From: Prevotella sp.
GTDB taxonomy: Bacteria; Bacteroidota; Bacteroidia; Bacteroidales; Bacteroidaceae
Reading direction: 5' to 3'
Assembly: GCA_017651265.1 (NCBI GenBank)
Contig: JAGCDO010000026.1
Span: 1 to 64,000 of the forward strand
Length of the DNA: 64,000 nucleotides
Under the pieces are notes generated by a model. The model made no database searches and was not told the DNA's origin. It saw only the letters and a program-made list of their open reading frames with translations. Both the position numbers and the translations under genes were made by a program. Below, piece by piece: positions 1 to 8,472 of the stretch (its first letter is position 1; each line of letters begins with the position of its first letter).

Positions 1-824
1 ACTTGAAAAATGCAGCCGTTCTTCTGTTTGGCAAGAATCCCCAGAAGTTCTTCCCAAGTGCCGTATTCAAGATAGGTCGCTTTGGCAAGGATGAAGCTGA
101 CCTGATGTTTCAAGATGTGATAGAGGGTAACATCATTCAGATGGCCGACCGTGTGATGGAAGCTCTACAAGCTAAATACCTTGTATCACCCGTACGTTTT
201 GAAGGAATGCAGCGTTATGAAACACTGGAGATACCCAAGGAAGCCATGCGAGAGATACTATACAATGCCCTGGCACATAAAGACTACGCGGGACCAGATA
301 TACAGATGCACGTTTATAATGACCACATCGAACTCTGGAATGAGGGCGAACTGCCAAGTGGATATGACGAGAAGATGCTGTATGGCAAACATTCTTCCAA
401 ACCTCGCAATCGCAACATCGCCAATACAATGTTTAAGGCGGGCTTCATAGATACATGGGGCCGTGGCTTCATAAAAATACGCGAAGGCTTTGAAGGGGCT
501 GGTATGCCCATGCCCAAGGTCGAGAATTTCTGTGGAGGTGTACAAGTAACCATCGAGCGCACAAAGTTTGTGCAAATGACAAATGTCGGAGATAATGTCG
601 GAGGTGATGTCGGAGGTCAAAAAGTGGCAAAACTTGCTGAAAGACAGAGGAAAATGCTTGATTTGATAAAAGAAAATCCTCGCATGTCAGCCAATGAAAT
701 GTCGGAGGTCTTGTCGGTGACGCAGAGGACGATTGAGCGCGATCTTGCAGCAATGCAAAAACAAGGAATTATCATCCGCGAGGGTAACGTCAAATCTGGA
801 CGTTGGGTCATTCTTCAAAAGTAA
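1..824 (+). CDS. ATP-binding DNA-binding regulator (AlbA_2/RecG-C-like), 5' truncated by window
   Basis: The frame is open at the left edge (first full codon at 3), so the N-terminal AlbA_2 half lies outside. The visible part opens with LKNAAVLLFG, typical of the end of an AlbA_2 domain. A GHKL-type ATPase segment follows (about residues 80-160): the N-box-like EILYNALAHKDY, then NRNIANTMFKAGFIDTWGRG. A linker with repeated VGG (NVGDNVGGDVGG, encoded by near-identical GTCGGAG repeats) leads to a C-terminal winged helix (RQRKMLDLIKENPRMSANEM...TQRTIERDL). Such proteins are usually annotated as putative transcriptional regulators or RecG-like ATP-binding proteins; the actual target is unknown. 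A hairpin terminator follows the stop. Confidence 0.75.
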   Translation, partial: LKNAAVLLFGKNPQKFFPSAVFKIGRFGKDEADLMFQDVIEGNIIQMADRVMEALQAKYLVSPVRFEGMQRYETLEIPKEAMREILYNALAHKDYAGPDIQMHVYNDHIELWNEGELPSGYDEKMLYGKHSSKPRNRNIANTMFKAGFIDTWGRGFIKIREGFEGAGMPMPKVENFCGGVQVTIERTKFVQMTNVGDNVGGDVGGQKVAKLAERQRKMLDLIKENPRMSANEMSEVLSVTQRTIERDLAAMQKQGIIIREGNVKSGRWVILQK

Positions 825-853
825 TTTACTGGTATTACTGTATAAATACGCCT

Positions 854-885
854 TGCGAACACCAAAAGTGTGTTCGCAGGATTTT
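854..885 (+). terminator. Probable intrinsic terminator after the first gene
   Basis: TGCGAACAC (854-862) pairs perfectly with GTGTTCGCA (870-878) around a 7-nt loop and is followed by GGATTTTT. It lies 30 nt after the stop codon at 824. Confidence 0.6.
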
Positions 886-938
886 TCTGTGTTCATGGGA
901 TGTCTGAGATTGCACTCGGTGTTCGCACGGTGTTCGCA
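854..938. repeat. Four copies of a 9-mer GTGTTCGCA
   Basis: One inverted copy (854-862) and three direct copies (870-878, 919-927, 930-938) of GTGTTCGCA sit in 85 bp between the first gene and tRNA-Met. The first pair forms the terminator stem. The others have no stem partner nearby and could be a protein-binding repeat. Confidence 0.6.
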
Positions 939-941
939 AAG

Positions 942-981
942 CAAAAAAACAAGGAGCTACATTTTTGATGTAACTCCTTGT
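942..981 (-). terminator. Terminator of tRNA-Met
   Basis: On the minus strand a 14-bp stem (949-962 with 968-981, one imperfect pair) with a 5-nt loop is followed by seven U residues (943-949 read in reverse). It lies 10 nt past the tRNA 3' end. Confidence 0.85.
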
Positions 982-990
982 CTTTCAGGG

Positions 991-1064
991 TGGACCAGCT
1001 TGGGCTTGAACCAAGGACCTCCAGATTATGAGTCTGTTGCTCTAACCAACTGAGCTACAAGTCC
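991..1064 (-). tRNA. tRNA-Met (anticodon CAU)
   Basis: The minus strand folds as a 74-nt tRNA. Acceptor is GGACTTG with CTGGTCC (one U-U mismatch), D stem GCTC/GAGC, anticodon loop CTCATAA giving CAU, T stem CTTGG/CCAAG with loop TTCAAGC, discriminator A. CCA is not encoded. The 5' end is not the CGCGGGG-type start of initiator tRNA, so this is elongator Met; a lysidine-modified tRNA-Ile2 cannot be excluded from sequence alone. Confidence 0.9.
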
Positions 1065-1142
1065 GGAACATACACATGGTGAATATTCTGGCTGCAAAGG
1101 TACTCTAAAAATGTGAGACCACCAAATTTTTTGCGTTTTCGT

Positions 1143-1173
1143 TTTGTTTTTCACTCGTTTATTCGTACCTTTG
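1143..1173 (+). promoter_or_regulatory. Bacteroidota promoter for the FimB/Mfa2-like gene
   Basis: TTTG at 1143-1146 and TACCTTTG at 1166-1173 are separated by 19 bp, the usual -33/-7 arrangement. The start codon at 1243 lies about 65 nt beyond the expected transcription start. Confidence 0.65.
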
Positions 1174-1242
1174 CCCTTGCAATCATTATTATGAAAACAC
1201 CGTGACTATGAAAAACGGTGCATGATTATTTACTTTATTACA

Positions 1243-2115
1243 ATGAAAAAGAAACATTTGATGTTGTGCTTGACAGCCATGGCTGCATGCATGAGTTGTG
1301 AACAGGCATTGCTGCCTGAGAGTGAAGAACAGGAAAAAGCCGTGCTCAAGGTACGCGTGGAGAGCTTGGAACAAGTTGGCTTCGCGGAATCGAGAGCGGG
1401 TGGAGGACTAGGTGACTATTGTACGAAAATGTCGTTCGTGCTCTTTGACGACAAGGGCGAGAAGACTGTGACAGTGAATCAGGAGTCTGCGGATGCAACC
1501 TTTGGTAGCGCGTCGATGAATGTGCCGTTCGGTAACTACCATCTGTTGGTAATCGGTCACAGCGGAGAAAAGAACTGCACGGTGAAATCCACCGGGGGTG
1601 TAACGTTCGACCGGGCGAGTGATGTGACGGATACTTTCTGGTACTATGGCGAGGTGGCTTTTACGGAATCCACGAAGGATATCGTGCTTTCTTTGAAACG
1701 TGTGGTGGCAAAGATGGAGCTGACTTGTTTGGATAACCTCCCATCAAACGTTAAGAAGGTGGCATTGAAATACGGTCAGGCCACAGGAACACTCGATATA
1801 CAGACGGGGTATGGAATGACCAAGACAACGATAACGAAGGAGATAGAGATTACTGACGATATGTATGGGCAGTCGCAAACCTTCTCTTTCTATATCTTCC
1901 CGCAGGAGGATGATATAACCATCAATGTTACGCTGAAAGCGTATGATGAAAACGGAACAGAGGTGGGAGGTAAGGAGCTGAAGGATGTACCCATGCGACA
2001 GAATGCCATTACCCGCTATCGTGGAGAGTTCTTTGGGAAATCCGTAGGGGTGAAAGCGAATGTGCAGGCGGAATGGACCACCATAGATTTCAACCCCTCG
2101 TCAAATAATTCGTGA
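1243..2115 (+). CDS. FimB/Mfa2-type fimbrial lipoprotein
   Basis: The product has a lipoprotein signal (MKKKHLMLCLTAMAACMSC, lipobox Cys at about residue 19), so it should be exported and lipid-anchored. The body is beta-rich without enzyme motifs. The pattern VLKVRVES near the N terminus, a middle WYYGEVAF...IVLSLKRVVAKMELT segment and FSFYIFPQEDDITINVTLKAYDENG resembles FimB/Mfa2 (DUF1812-like) anchor or assembly subunits of Bacteroidales fimbriae. The start at 1243 is preferred to 1222 because the lipoprotein signal begins there. No fimbrilin or usher-like partner lies beside it, so it is an orphan here. Another adhesin-like lipoprotein family is possible. Confidence 0.65.
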   Translation: MKKKHLMLCLTAMAACMSCEQALLPESEEQEKAVLKVRVESLEQVGFAESRAGGGLGDYCTKMSFVLFDDKGEKTVTVNQESADATFGSASMNVPFGNYHLLVIGHSGEKNCTVKSTGGVTFDRASDVTDTFWYYGEVAFTESTKDIVLSLKRVVAKMELTCLDNLPSNVKKVALKYGQATGTLDIQTGYGMTKTTITKEIEITDDMYGQSQTFSFYIFPQEDDITINVTLKAYDENGTEVGGKELKDVPMRQNAITRYRGEFFGKSVGVKANVQAEWTTIDFNPSSNNS

Positions 2116-2154
2116 TTTACCGTTGTTTTATGGTGGATTGAATAGATTTTTGCG

Positions 2155-2162
2155 TAATTTTG
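2155..2162 (+). promoter_or_regulatory. -7 promoter element for the HAD-ribF-CPBP operon
   Basis: TAATTTTG followed by CACCC matches the -7 element; no convincing -33 box lies 19-21 bp upstream. Transcription would begin near 2169, leaving a very short leader before the ATG at 2182. Confidence 0.45.
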
Positions 2163-2181
2163 CACCCAAATGAACGGATCG

Positions 2182-2769
2182 ATGGAAATCAAGAATATCG
2201 TCTTCGACTTCGGGTGTGTACTCGTAGATCTGGATAAGTACCGTTGCGTGGATGCTTTCAACAGCATTGGCGCACAGGCAATATCCACTTATGTGGATGA
2301 GTGCAGACAGGAGGATTTGTTTCATGACTTCGAAACGGGACGTATAGATATAGATGTGTTCTGCGATGAGGTGAGGAGAAAATCGCCTGACTGCACCGCT
2401 ACGAACGAGAAGATATGCTGGGCATGGAACCAGTTGCTGACTGGGATTCCTGAACAAAGGGTGGCTAAACTGAAGGAACTGAAAGGGAAATACCGATTGT
2501 TCCTGCTGAGTAATACGAACCCTGTGCATTGGTTGCCTTGCAAGGAATTGTTGGACGAATGTTTCGAAAAGGTGTTCCTCTCGTACGAGATGCACATGGT
2601 GAAGCCCGACAGTGAGATCTTCGAGAGGATGTTAGAGGAATCGGGTATTGATGCCAAGGAGACGCTGTTCATTGATGACTCGAAAGCTAATTGTCGTGCG
2701 GCGGAGGCCTTGGGTATCCGTACGCTTCATGTTTCGCATGGCGACGAGTGGCTGGAACAAGTAGGATAG
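2182..2769 (+). CDS. HAD-superfamily phosphatase (YihX-like, subfamily IA)
   Basis: Probable small-molecule phosphatase of about 195 residues. Motif I is IVFDFGCVLVD (nucleophilic Asp in a DFG setting as in YihX-type HADs), motif II LFLLSNTNP, motif III Lys in HMVKPDSEIF and motif IV LFIDDSKANCRAA. A cap domain occupies the region between motifs I and II. A start at 2170 (MNGSMEIK) is possible, but the -7 box at 2155-2162 places transcription at about 2169 and motif I follows MEIKNI, so 2182 is preferred. Only 1 nt separates its stop from ribF. That link hints at a flavin nucleotide or sugar phosphate substrate, which is inference only. Confidence 0.85.
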   Translation: MEIKNIVFDFGCVLVDLDKYRCVDAFNSIGAQAISTYVDECRQEDLFHDFETGRIDIDVFCDEVRRKSPDCTATNEKICWAWNQLLTGIPEQRVAKLKELKGKYRLFLLSNTNPVHWLPCKELLDECFEKVFLSYEMHMVKPDSEIFERMLEESGIDAKETLFIDDSKANCRAAEALGIRTLHVSHGDEWLEQVG

Positions 2770-2770
2770 G

Positions 2771-3730
2771 ATGGAAGTAAGCTATTTGGACAAAGGGATG
2801 AAGGCTGGGCAGTTGTGTGCTGCCACCATCGGCTTCTTTGACGGGGTGCACCAAGGGCATCAGTATCTGCTGAGGCGTCTGGTGGATGAGGCTCGCCAAG
2901 CCGGTATGCAGTCGTGTGTCATCACCTTCGACCGCCATCCTCGTCAGGTGCTGCAAACCGACTATTGTCCCCGTCTGCTTACTACCTTCGAAGAAAGGAA
3001 GGAACTGCTTTCAAAAACAGGAATCGACAGATGCGTTATCTTACCCTTCTCACCAGAGATGGCCGCACTTTCCGCCAAGGATTTTATGAAGGAGATCCTG
3101 CTGGAGAGAATCGGCGTGAAGAGGCTTTATATAGGCTATGACCACCGTTTCGGACATAACCGCAGCGAGGGCTTTGAAGATTATGTACGCTATGGTGAAG
3201 AGATGGGAATGGAGGTGTTGCAGAACGATGCTTTTGTCCTTTCACCATCTGCTGATGAAGAGGTGGAACTGCAATCGGTAAGTTCCTCTTCCATCAGAAA
3301 GGCGTTGCTGCAAGGTGACGTGGATCAGGCAAGGATGCTGTTAGGCTATCCGTATTTCCTTACCGGAAAGGTGGTTGATGGCGAACACGAAGGCAGGAAG
3401 ATGGGATTTCCTACGGCCAACATCGATGTGACATGTAAGGAAAAGCTGCTGCCTGCTCCCGGTGCCTATGTGGTGGAAGTGCGTATGGAAGACGAGGAAA
3501 GGGCGTTGCCGGGGATGATGAATATCGGCACCCGTCCTACCTTCGGTGAGAATGGTCTGTCGCTCGAGGTTCATGTACTTGACTACTCGGGAAACCTCTA
3601 CGGTAGGATGCTTACGGTGGCGTTCCTGCAGCGGTTGCGTGAGGAGCATAGGTTTATGAGTACAGAGGAACTGCGCGAACAGCTGATGAGTGATGCGCAG
3701 CAGGTTAGAACGTATTTTCAACAAAAATAA
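2771..3730 (+). CDS. ribF: Bifunctional riboflavin kinase / FAD synthetase
   Basis: This protein phosphorylates riboflavin to FMN and adenylylates FMN to FAD in the cytosol. The N-terminal nucleotidyltransferase half shows IGFFDGVHQGHQ (residues 20-31, the HxGH-type nucleotide site) and VSSSSIRKAL. The C-terminal riboflavin kinase half begins near residue 190 with GKVVDGEHEGRKMGFPTANI and continues to NIGTRPTFGENGLSLEVH. The length of 319 aa is normal. It sits between a HAD phosphatase (1-nt gap) and a CPBP protease (6-nt gap), so the three are likely one transcript. Confidence 0.97.
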   Translation: MEVSYLDKGMKAGQLCAATIGFFDGVHQGHQYLLRRLVDEARQAGMQSCVITFDRHPRQVLQTDYCPRLLTTFEERKELLSKTGIDRCVILPFSPEMAALSAKDFMKEILLERIGVKRLYIGYDHRFGHNRSEGFEDYVRYGEEMGMEVLQNDAFVLSPSADEEVELQSVSSSSIRKALLQGDVDQARMLLGYPYFLTGKVVDGEHEGRKMGFPTANIDVTCKEKLLPAPGAYVVEVRMEDEERALPGMMNIGTRPTFGENGLSLEVHVLDYSGNLYGRMLTVAFLQRLREEHRFMSTEELREQLMSDAQQVRTYFQQK

Positions 3731-3736
3731 AGGGTT

Positions 3737-4507
3737 ATGGTCAAGAAGGTTGTATGGTATGTGTTTCTGTTCATCGTTGTGCAATATGTGGCATTAGCGC
3801 TGGTAACTGTGGGTAACATCCTCATCAACGGGAAGGATGCTACGCTGGGAACACCGCAGATGCTCCTTGTGCAAGGAATCTTTGCCGTGATTTGTGTGGC
3901 TTTGTTCTTAGGCTTGCGTTGGACTCCTGTGTCGATGAACTATTGGAACACCCGACCGCTTTCGGTCATCATCTGGTGCATCATTGCTGCTGTAGGCACC
4001 ATTGCACCATCGATGAGTCTGCAGTCGGCTTTGACATTCCTGCCTGATCTGGCGGGTGAAGAGCTGCTCGACTTCATACGTCACCGCTGGGGATATCTGG
4101 TGGTGTGCATCTTAGCACCCTTGGCCGAAGAGGTGATCTTCCGCGGGGCAGTGCTCCGTACGATGCTTGAGCATTGGGAAGGAAACAAACGGTGGACCGC
4201 CATTACCATCTCTGCGCTGTTGTTCGCTCTTGCCCACATGAACCCTGCACAAATGCCTCACGCCTTCCTGCTGGGTCTGCTGTTAGGATGGCTGTACGAA
4301 CGTTCACGGAGTCTGATACCCTGTGTGGTGCTGCATTGTGCCAATAACACCATTGCTTACCTGATGACCGCAGCCTATCCGGCTCCCGACATTACCCTGC
4401 GGGATATTCTTGGCGGCAGTGCACGGGCTGAATGGATGGCCGTAGGCTTCTCTATCATGATTCTTATCCCAGCCCTGTATCAGTTAAGTATCCGACTGAA
4501 ACGATAA
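3737..4507 (+). CDS. CPBP-family intramembrane metalloprotease
   Basis: A multi-spanning membrane protein of 256 aa. The CPBP (CaaX protease and bacteriocin-processing, Abi) glutamate motif EEVIFRG lies near residue 130, and the second motif FALAHMN with following HAFLLGLLLGWLYERSRSL gives the conserved histidine. A third motif, VVLHCANN, contains another His/Asn pair. At least six hydrophobic segments are visible. The substrate is unknown; members process prenylated or peptide substrates or act in bacteriocin self-immunity. It is the last gene of the HAD-ribF unit and is followed by a terminator. Confidence 0.9.
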   Translation: MVKKVVWYVFLFIVVQYVALALVTVGNILINGKDATLGTPQMLLVQGIFAVICVALFLGLRWTPVSMNYWNTRPLSVIIWCIIAAVGTIAPSMSLQSALTFLPDLAGEELLDFIRHRWGYLVVCILAPLAEEVIFRGAVLRTMLEHWEGNKRWTAITISALLFALAHMNPAQMPHAFLLGLLLGWLYERSRSLIPCVVLHCANNTIAYLMTAAYPAPDITLRDILGGSARAEWMAVGFSIMILIPALYQLSIRLKR

Positions 4508-4528
4508 CTCCTAAAACCCCCATAACAT

Positions 4529-4570
4529 GAAGAAGCGCGATCAATCAATGACCGCGCTCTTCTTCTTACG
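4529..4570 (+). terminator. Terminator after the ribF operon
   Basis: AAGAAGCGCG and CGCGCTCTTCTT (one bulged base) form a GC-rich hairpin beginning 22 nt after the CPBP stop. Only a weak T-rich tail follows. Confidence 0.55.
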
Positions 4571-4678
4571 TTAGTATGTTATGAAAAATTTGAGAGAATT
4601 GAAACTTCACAGTTTCATTAAATCTTTAAAAATGTGTTTTACTAAACATGTTTTATAGAGAAAGCATAGAAATATATT

Positions 4679-5152
4679 CTACTTAATGATGGCAGGAACA
4701 GGCAACTCCGCCTTCTTCAGCGTGTCAACCTTCAGGGAATCGCTCACCGCAGCAACGGAAGGACCCTCGCTGGGCTGCTGAACCTCTGCCATGTTCATGT
4801 CGTATGGATCTTCCTGGTTGAAGGCCACCTGAGCGGCATTTCCCAAGGTAAGGATGATGGCCACAACGGCCGCAGCCTTGAAGAGCGGCATGAGGCGCTG
4901 GGTGAGATGGATGGTGCGGGCCTTTACAGGTGTCGGCTCGTCAATCATCTCCATCATCTTACGATCAAACTCCTCGCCCAAGACTTCTTCTTCCTTCTGC
5001 GTCTGCTCGTAGGTGAACAAAGCCTTATACTGAAGCAAGGATGCGGGAACGTCTTTCTGACGGAAGAATGTACGCAGGATGTTCTCCTCTTCGAGAGAAG
5101 TGGTGCATTCCCAGTAACGCTCCAGCAGTTGTTCGATGTACTTATAATCCAT
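4679..5152 (-). CDS. Probable single-pass anti-sigma factor partner
   Basis: A 157-aa protein opening MDYKYIEQLLERYWECTTSLEEE, a cytoplasmic start typical of small regulatory partners of Bacteroidota ECF sigma factors. One membrane segment (LFKAAAVVAIILTLGNAAQ) lies near the middle, and a short Pro/Glu/Ser-rich periplasmic tail ends the protein. The ATG at 5152 is preferred to the TTG at 5161. The start overlaps the stop of the sigma gene by 11 nt, implying coupled translation. The role as anti-sigma is inferred from position and architecture; no ZAS zinc motif is seen. The signal sensed is unknown. Confidence 0.6.
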   Translation of the reverse strand: MDYKYIEQLLERYWECTTSLEEENILRTFFRQKDVPASLLQYKALFTYEQTQKEEEVLGEEFDRKMMEMIDEPTPVKARTIHLTQRLMPLFKAAAVVAIILTLGNAAQVAFNQEDPYDMNMAEVQQPSEGPSVAAVSDSLKVDTLKKAELPVPAIIK

Positions 5153-5654
5153 ATTGTTCAACTTCTTGAAATTTCTGTTTAATGGTTTGGCGGGCTCGGA
5201 AGATGTTTACTTTCACCTGTTCCTCGCTGATGCCGAGAATTTGAACGATCTCCTTGTAACTCTTTCCTTCAAAGTCTCGCAGTTGCATGCAGCTACGCTG
5301 CTTTTCGGGAAGACTGTCAACAAGTTTTCTTACCAGTGCGACACGGTCCTGTTGAAGAACGTGTTCGAAAGGGCTTGAAGAGCGGTCGGTGAGAAAGGCA
5401 GTGTGGTCGTCGAGTGTGGTCTCGTTGTTGCTTGCTTTCTTGATCTTGTCCAGTGCCACATTTCTGCAGATAGTCAGCGCAAAGGCTTCAATGTCCTCAA
5501 TCTCTTGCCAGCTGTCTCTCTTATTCCATACCTTTATCAGCGTATCTTGTACGACATCCTCGGCATCTTCATGCCTGAGGGTGATACGTAAAGCGAGACG
5601 ATATAACGCGTTTTTCAACGGCAATATATCGTTTCGAAAGCTGATATTCTTCAT
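5142..5654 (-). CDS. ECF-type RNA polymerase sigma-70 factor
   Basis: 170 aa, the usual ECF size. Region 2 is seen in LYRLALRITLRHEDAEDVVQDTLIKVW (the DAEDVVQDT core that binds polymerase and melts the -10). Region 4 is seen in LPEKQRSCMQLRDFEGKSYKEIVQILGISEEQVKVNIFRARQ, a helix-turn-helix that reads the -35. The charged linker between them is short. It is transcribed with the downstream small membrane protein, the normal sigma/anti-sigma order. The regulon cannot be told from this window. Confidence 0.95.
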   Translation of the reverse strand: MKNISFRNDILPLKNALYRLALRITLRHEDAEDVVQDTLIKVWNKRDSWQEIEDIEAFALTICRNVALDKIKKASNNETTLDDHTAFLTDRSSSPFEHVLQQDRVALVRKLVDSLPEKQRSCMQLRDFEGKSYKEIVQILGISEEQVKVNIFRARQTIKQKFQEVEQYGL

Positions 5655-5756
5655 CTATTCTATACTTAAATGACGATTGTGACTGCTGGAAGTTACAACC
5701 TTTTTCTTGTTTTAACGTTGTTTAAGGAAACACGGTAAAGGGGATGTTTCCTGCTA

Positions 5757-6563
5757 TTAGGCCATGATAGTCGTGCCCTGCCGACCGTCGATGGCGGTGG
5801 CCAGGGTGATAATCACCTTTTCCACACCTCCGTCGATGGCATTGAAGGCATTGTCGAGTTTGGGAATCATTCCACCGGAGATGACACCCTTTTCCACATA
5901 GTTCTTGAAATCGTTCCTGGTAATGACAGGAATCACGCTATTGTCATCATCCGGATTGCTCAGCACTCCTTTCTTCTCGAAGGAGAAGATGAGGGTTACC
6001 TCATAGTAAGACGACAGGGCTTTGGCAACCTCCCCGGCAATGGTGTCGGCATTGGTGTTGAGAATATGTCCCTGACCATCGTGGGTAAGGGGAGCCATAA
6101 CGGGTGTGATACCTTCATTGATGAGGGTGGACAGCATCTTGCCGTCGGCACAGTCGACATCGCCCACAAAGCCGAAATCAACCAGGCATGTTTCGTTTGT
6201 TCCCTCTTTCCTGACATTCACGGGCGGACGCTTGTGGGAGCGAATCACATTCATGTCAGCACCTGTTAAGCCCAAGGCGTTCACACCATGAGCCTGCAGA
6301 CGGGCCACAAGGTTCTTGTTCACCAGACCGCCATACACCATCGTCACCACCTGCAGCATATTCTTGTCGGTGATACGACGACCGTTAACCATCTGGTTCT
6401 CCAAACCGAGCTGGGAGGCTACTTGCGTGGCACGGCGGCCACCGCCATGCACCAGTACTTTCTTACCGGGGATGGCAGAGAAGTCTTTCAGCAACTGGTT
6501 CAGCTGAGCCTCGTCTTCCACGACCGCTCCGCCTACTTTTACGATGGTTAGTTTCTCTTTCAT
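5757..6563 (-). CDS. argB: Acetylglutamate kinase (or N-succinylglutamate kinase)
   Basis: Amino-acid kinase family enzyme of the second step of ornithine/arginine synthesis. VKVGGAVVED at residues 8-17 and VLVHGGGRRATQVASQLGL (about 36-54) form the phosphate-binding loops; GGMIPKLDNAFNAIDGGV near the C terminus is the conserved ArgB nucleotide segment. Length 268 aa is normal. Bacteroides relatives use succinylated rather than acetylated intermediates (established for B. fragilis), so the true substrate may be N-succinylglutamate. It lies 3 nt after speA, at the end of the topA-aroK-speA-argB run. Confidence 0.93.
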   Translation of the reverse strand: MKEKLTIVKVGGAVVEDEAQLNQLLKDFSAIPGKKVLVHGGGRRATQVASQLGLENQMVNGRRITDKNMLQVVTMVYGGLVNKNLVARLQAHGVNALGLTGADMNVIRSHKRPPVNVRKEGTNETCLVDFGFVGDVDCADGKMLSTLINEGITPVMAPLTHDGQGHILNTNADTIAGEVAKALSSYYEVTLIFSFEKKGVLSNPDDDNSVIPVITRNDFKNYVEKGVISGGMIPKLDNAFNAIDGGVEKVIITLATAIDGRQGTTIMA

Positions 6564-6566
6564 ATA

Positions 6567-8459
6567 TTATTCAAGATAGGTATATCCGTAGAGACCAGAG
6601 CGGTAGTTAGAGAGGAACTCCTTACCTTCTTCCAAGGAGATCTTGCCCTGCTTGACACTCTTGGCCACCCAAATTTCCAGTTGGCGTACCAGTTTCTTCG
6701 GAGCGTACTGCACGTATTCCAATACCTCGGCCACGGTCTCACCATCAATAATCTGATCGATGTGATAATGCCCGTCTTTCACCGAGATATGCACTGCCGT
6801 GGTATCGCCGAACAGGTTGTGCATATCGCCCAGGATTTCCTGATAGGCTCCCACAAGGAATACACCTAAGTAATAAGGCTCGTTCTTCTTCAAGGCATGA
6901 ACGGGCAGGGAGTGGGAGTTATGACGGTTGGTCACGAAGTTCGCAATCTTGCCGTCGGAGTCGCAGGTGATATCCTGCAAGGTGGCATTGCGTGTCGGGC
7001 GTTCATTGAGTCGCTGAAGAGGAAGAATGGGAAAGAGCTGGTCGATGGCCCACGAGTCGCTCAGACTCTGGAACAGCGAGAAGTTACAGAAATACTTATC
7101 TGCCAGCAGCTTGTCGATATTCATCAACTCCTCAGGGATATGCTTCAGGTTCTTGGCCAGTGCATTGATCTCATGACAAACGCTCCAGTACATGGCCTCG
7201 ATCTCAGCACGAGTCTTCAGGTCCACGATACCATGAGCGAACAAGTCGAGCACCTCTTCCCTGATCTGCTCTGCATCATGCCAGTCTTCAAGCACATTAC
7301 GAGGTGAGAGGTTATCCCAGATCTCATAGAGATCCTTCACCAGCTGATGAGAGTTCTCATCCGGCTCGAATTCCTCAGGCATCTCTGGAAGAGAAGCGGT
7401 TTCCAGCACATCGATGACCAGCACCGAGTGGTGGGCAGCCAGTGAACGACCGCTTTCAGTGATGATATTGGGGTGGGGGAGGTCGTTCTTGTTAGCAGCC
7501 TCCACGAAGGTATAGATACAGTCGTTGACGTATTCCTGAATAGAATAGTTAACCGAGCTCTCACTCGAAGGCGAGCGTGTTCCGTCGTAGTCAACACCGA
7601 GTCCGCCACCACAGTCCACGAAATCCACATTATACCCCATCTTATGCAGCTGGATATAGAACTGCGAAGCCTCACGAAGAGCCGTCTGGATACGGCGGAT
7701 CTTAGTAATCTGTGAACCGATATGGAAATGAATGAGTCGCAGGCAGTCGCGCATATTCTTCTTGTCGAGCAGCTCCAGTGCTTCCAGCAGCTGGGCACTG
7801 GTCAGACCGAACTTCGAAGCGTCGCCGCCGCTTTCCTCCCATTTTCCGCTACCACTGCTGGCCAGCTTGATGCGGATACCGATATTGGGGCGCACGTCGA
7901 GTTTCTTAGCCACCTTGGCGATGAGTTCCAGTTCGTTCATCTTCTCTACGACGATGAAGATCTGCTTGCCCATCTTCTGTGCCAGCAAGGCCAGCTCGAT
8001 ATAGCTCTGATCCTTGTAACCGTTGCAAATGATGATGGAGTCGCTTTGACACTGCATGGCAATCACCGCATGCAGCTCAGGCTTGGAGCCAGCTTCCAGT
8101 CCGAGGTTGAACTTCCGTCCATGAGAGATGATCTCCTCTACCACTGGCTGCATCTGATTCACCTTGATGGGATAGACCACATAGTTCTCGCCTTTGTAGT
8201 CGTACTCCTTCGAGGCCTTCTTGAAACAGCTCCACGTCTTCTCGATACGGTTGTCGAGGATATCGGGGAATCGCAGTAAGACAGGTGACTGCACGTCACG
8301 CAGCGATAATTCGTCCATCACTTCCCTGAGGTCGATCTGCACCTCATTCTTACAGGGAGTCACAAACACGTTCCCTTCGTCGTTGATTCCGAAATAGGAA
8401 GTACCCCATCCATTGATGTTGTACAGTTCCTTGGAATCCTCAATCGTCCATCTCTTCAT
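6567..8459 (-). CDS. speA: Biosynthetic arginine decarboxylase
   Basis: PLP enzyme converting arginine to agmatine for polyamine synthesis. The PLP lysine lies in YPIKVNQMQPV (about residues 96-106). The barrel contains HFHIGSQI and VDCGGGLGVDYDG; the C-terminal beta domain carries LFQSLSDSWAIDQLFPI and GAYQEILGDMHNLFGD. Length 630 aa is the usual size for the SpeA-type (alanine racemase fold) enzyme. Pairing with argB in one operon joins arginine synthesis and arginine use. The gap to aroK is 13 nt. Confidence 0.96.
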   Translation of the reverse strand: MKRWTIEDSKELYNINGWGTSYFGINDEGNVFVTPCKNEVQIDLREVMDELSLRDVQSPVLLRFPDILDNRIEKTWSCFKKASKEYDYKGENYVVYPIKVNQMQPVVEEIISHGRKFNLGLEAGSKPELHAVIAMQCQSDSIIICNGYKDQSYIELALLAQKMGKQIFIVVEKMNELELIAKVAKKLDVRPNIGIRIKLASSGSGKWEESGGDASKFGLTSAQLLEALELLDKKNMRDCLRLIHFHIGSQITKIRRIQTALREASQFYIQLHKMGYNVDFVDCGGGLGVDYDGTRSPSSESSVNYSIQEYVNDCIYTFVEAANKNDLPHPNIITESGRSLAAHHSVLVIDVLETASLPEMPEEFEPDENSHQLVKDLYEIWDNLSPRNVLEDWHDAEQIREEVLDLFAHGIVDLKTRAEIEAMYWSVCHEINALAKNLKHIPEELMNIDKLLADKYFCNFSLFQSLSDSWAIDQLFPILPLQRLNERPTRNATLQDITCDSDGKIANFVTNRHNSHSLPVHALKKNEPYYLGVFLVGAYQEILGDMHNLFGDTTAVHISVKDGHYHIDQIIDGETVAEVLEYVQYAPKKLVRQLEIWVAKSVKQGKISLEEGKEFLSNYRSGLYGYTYLE

Positions 8460-8472
8460 ATCAGGCTTTCAT

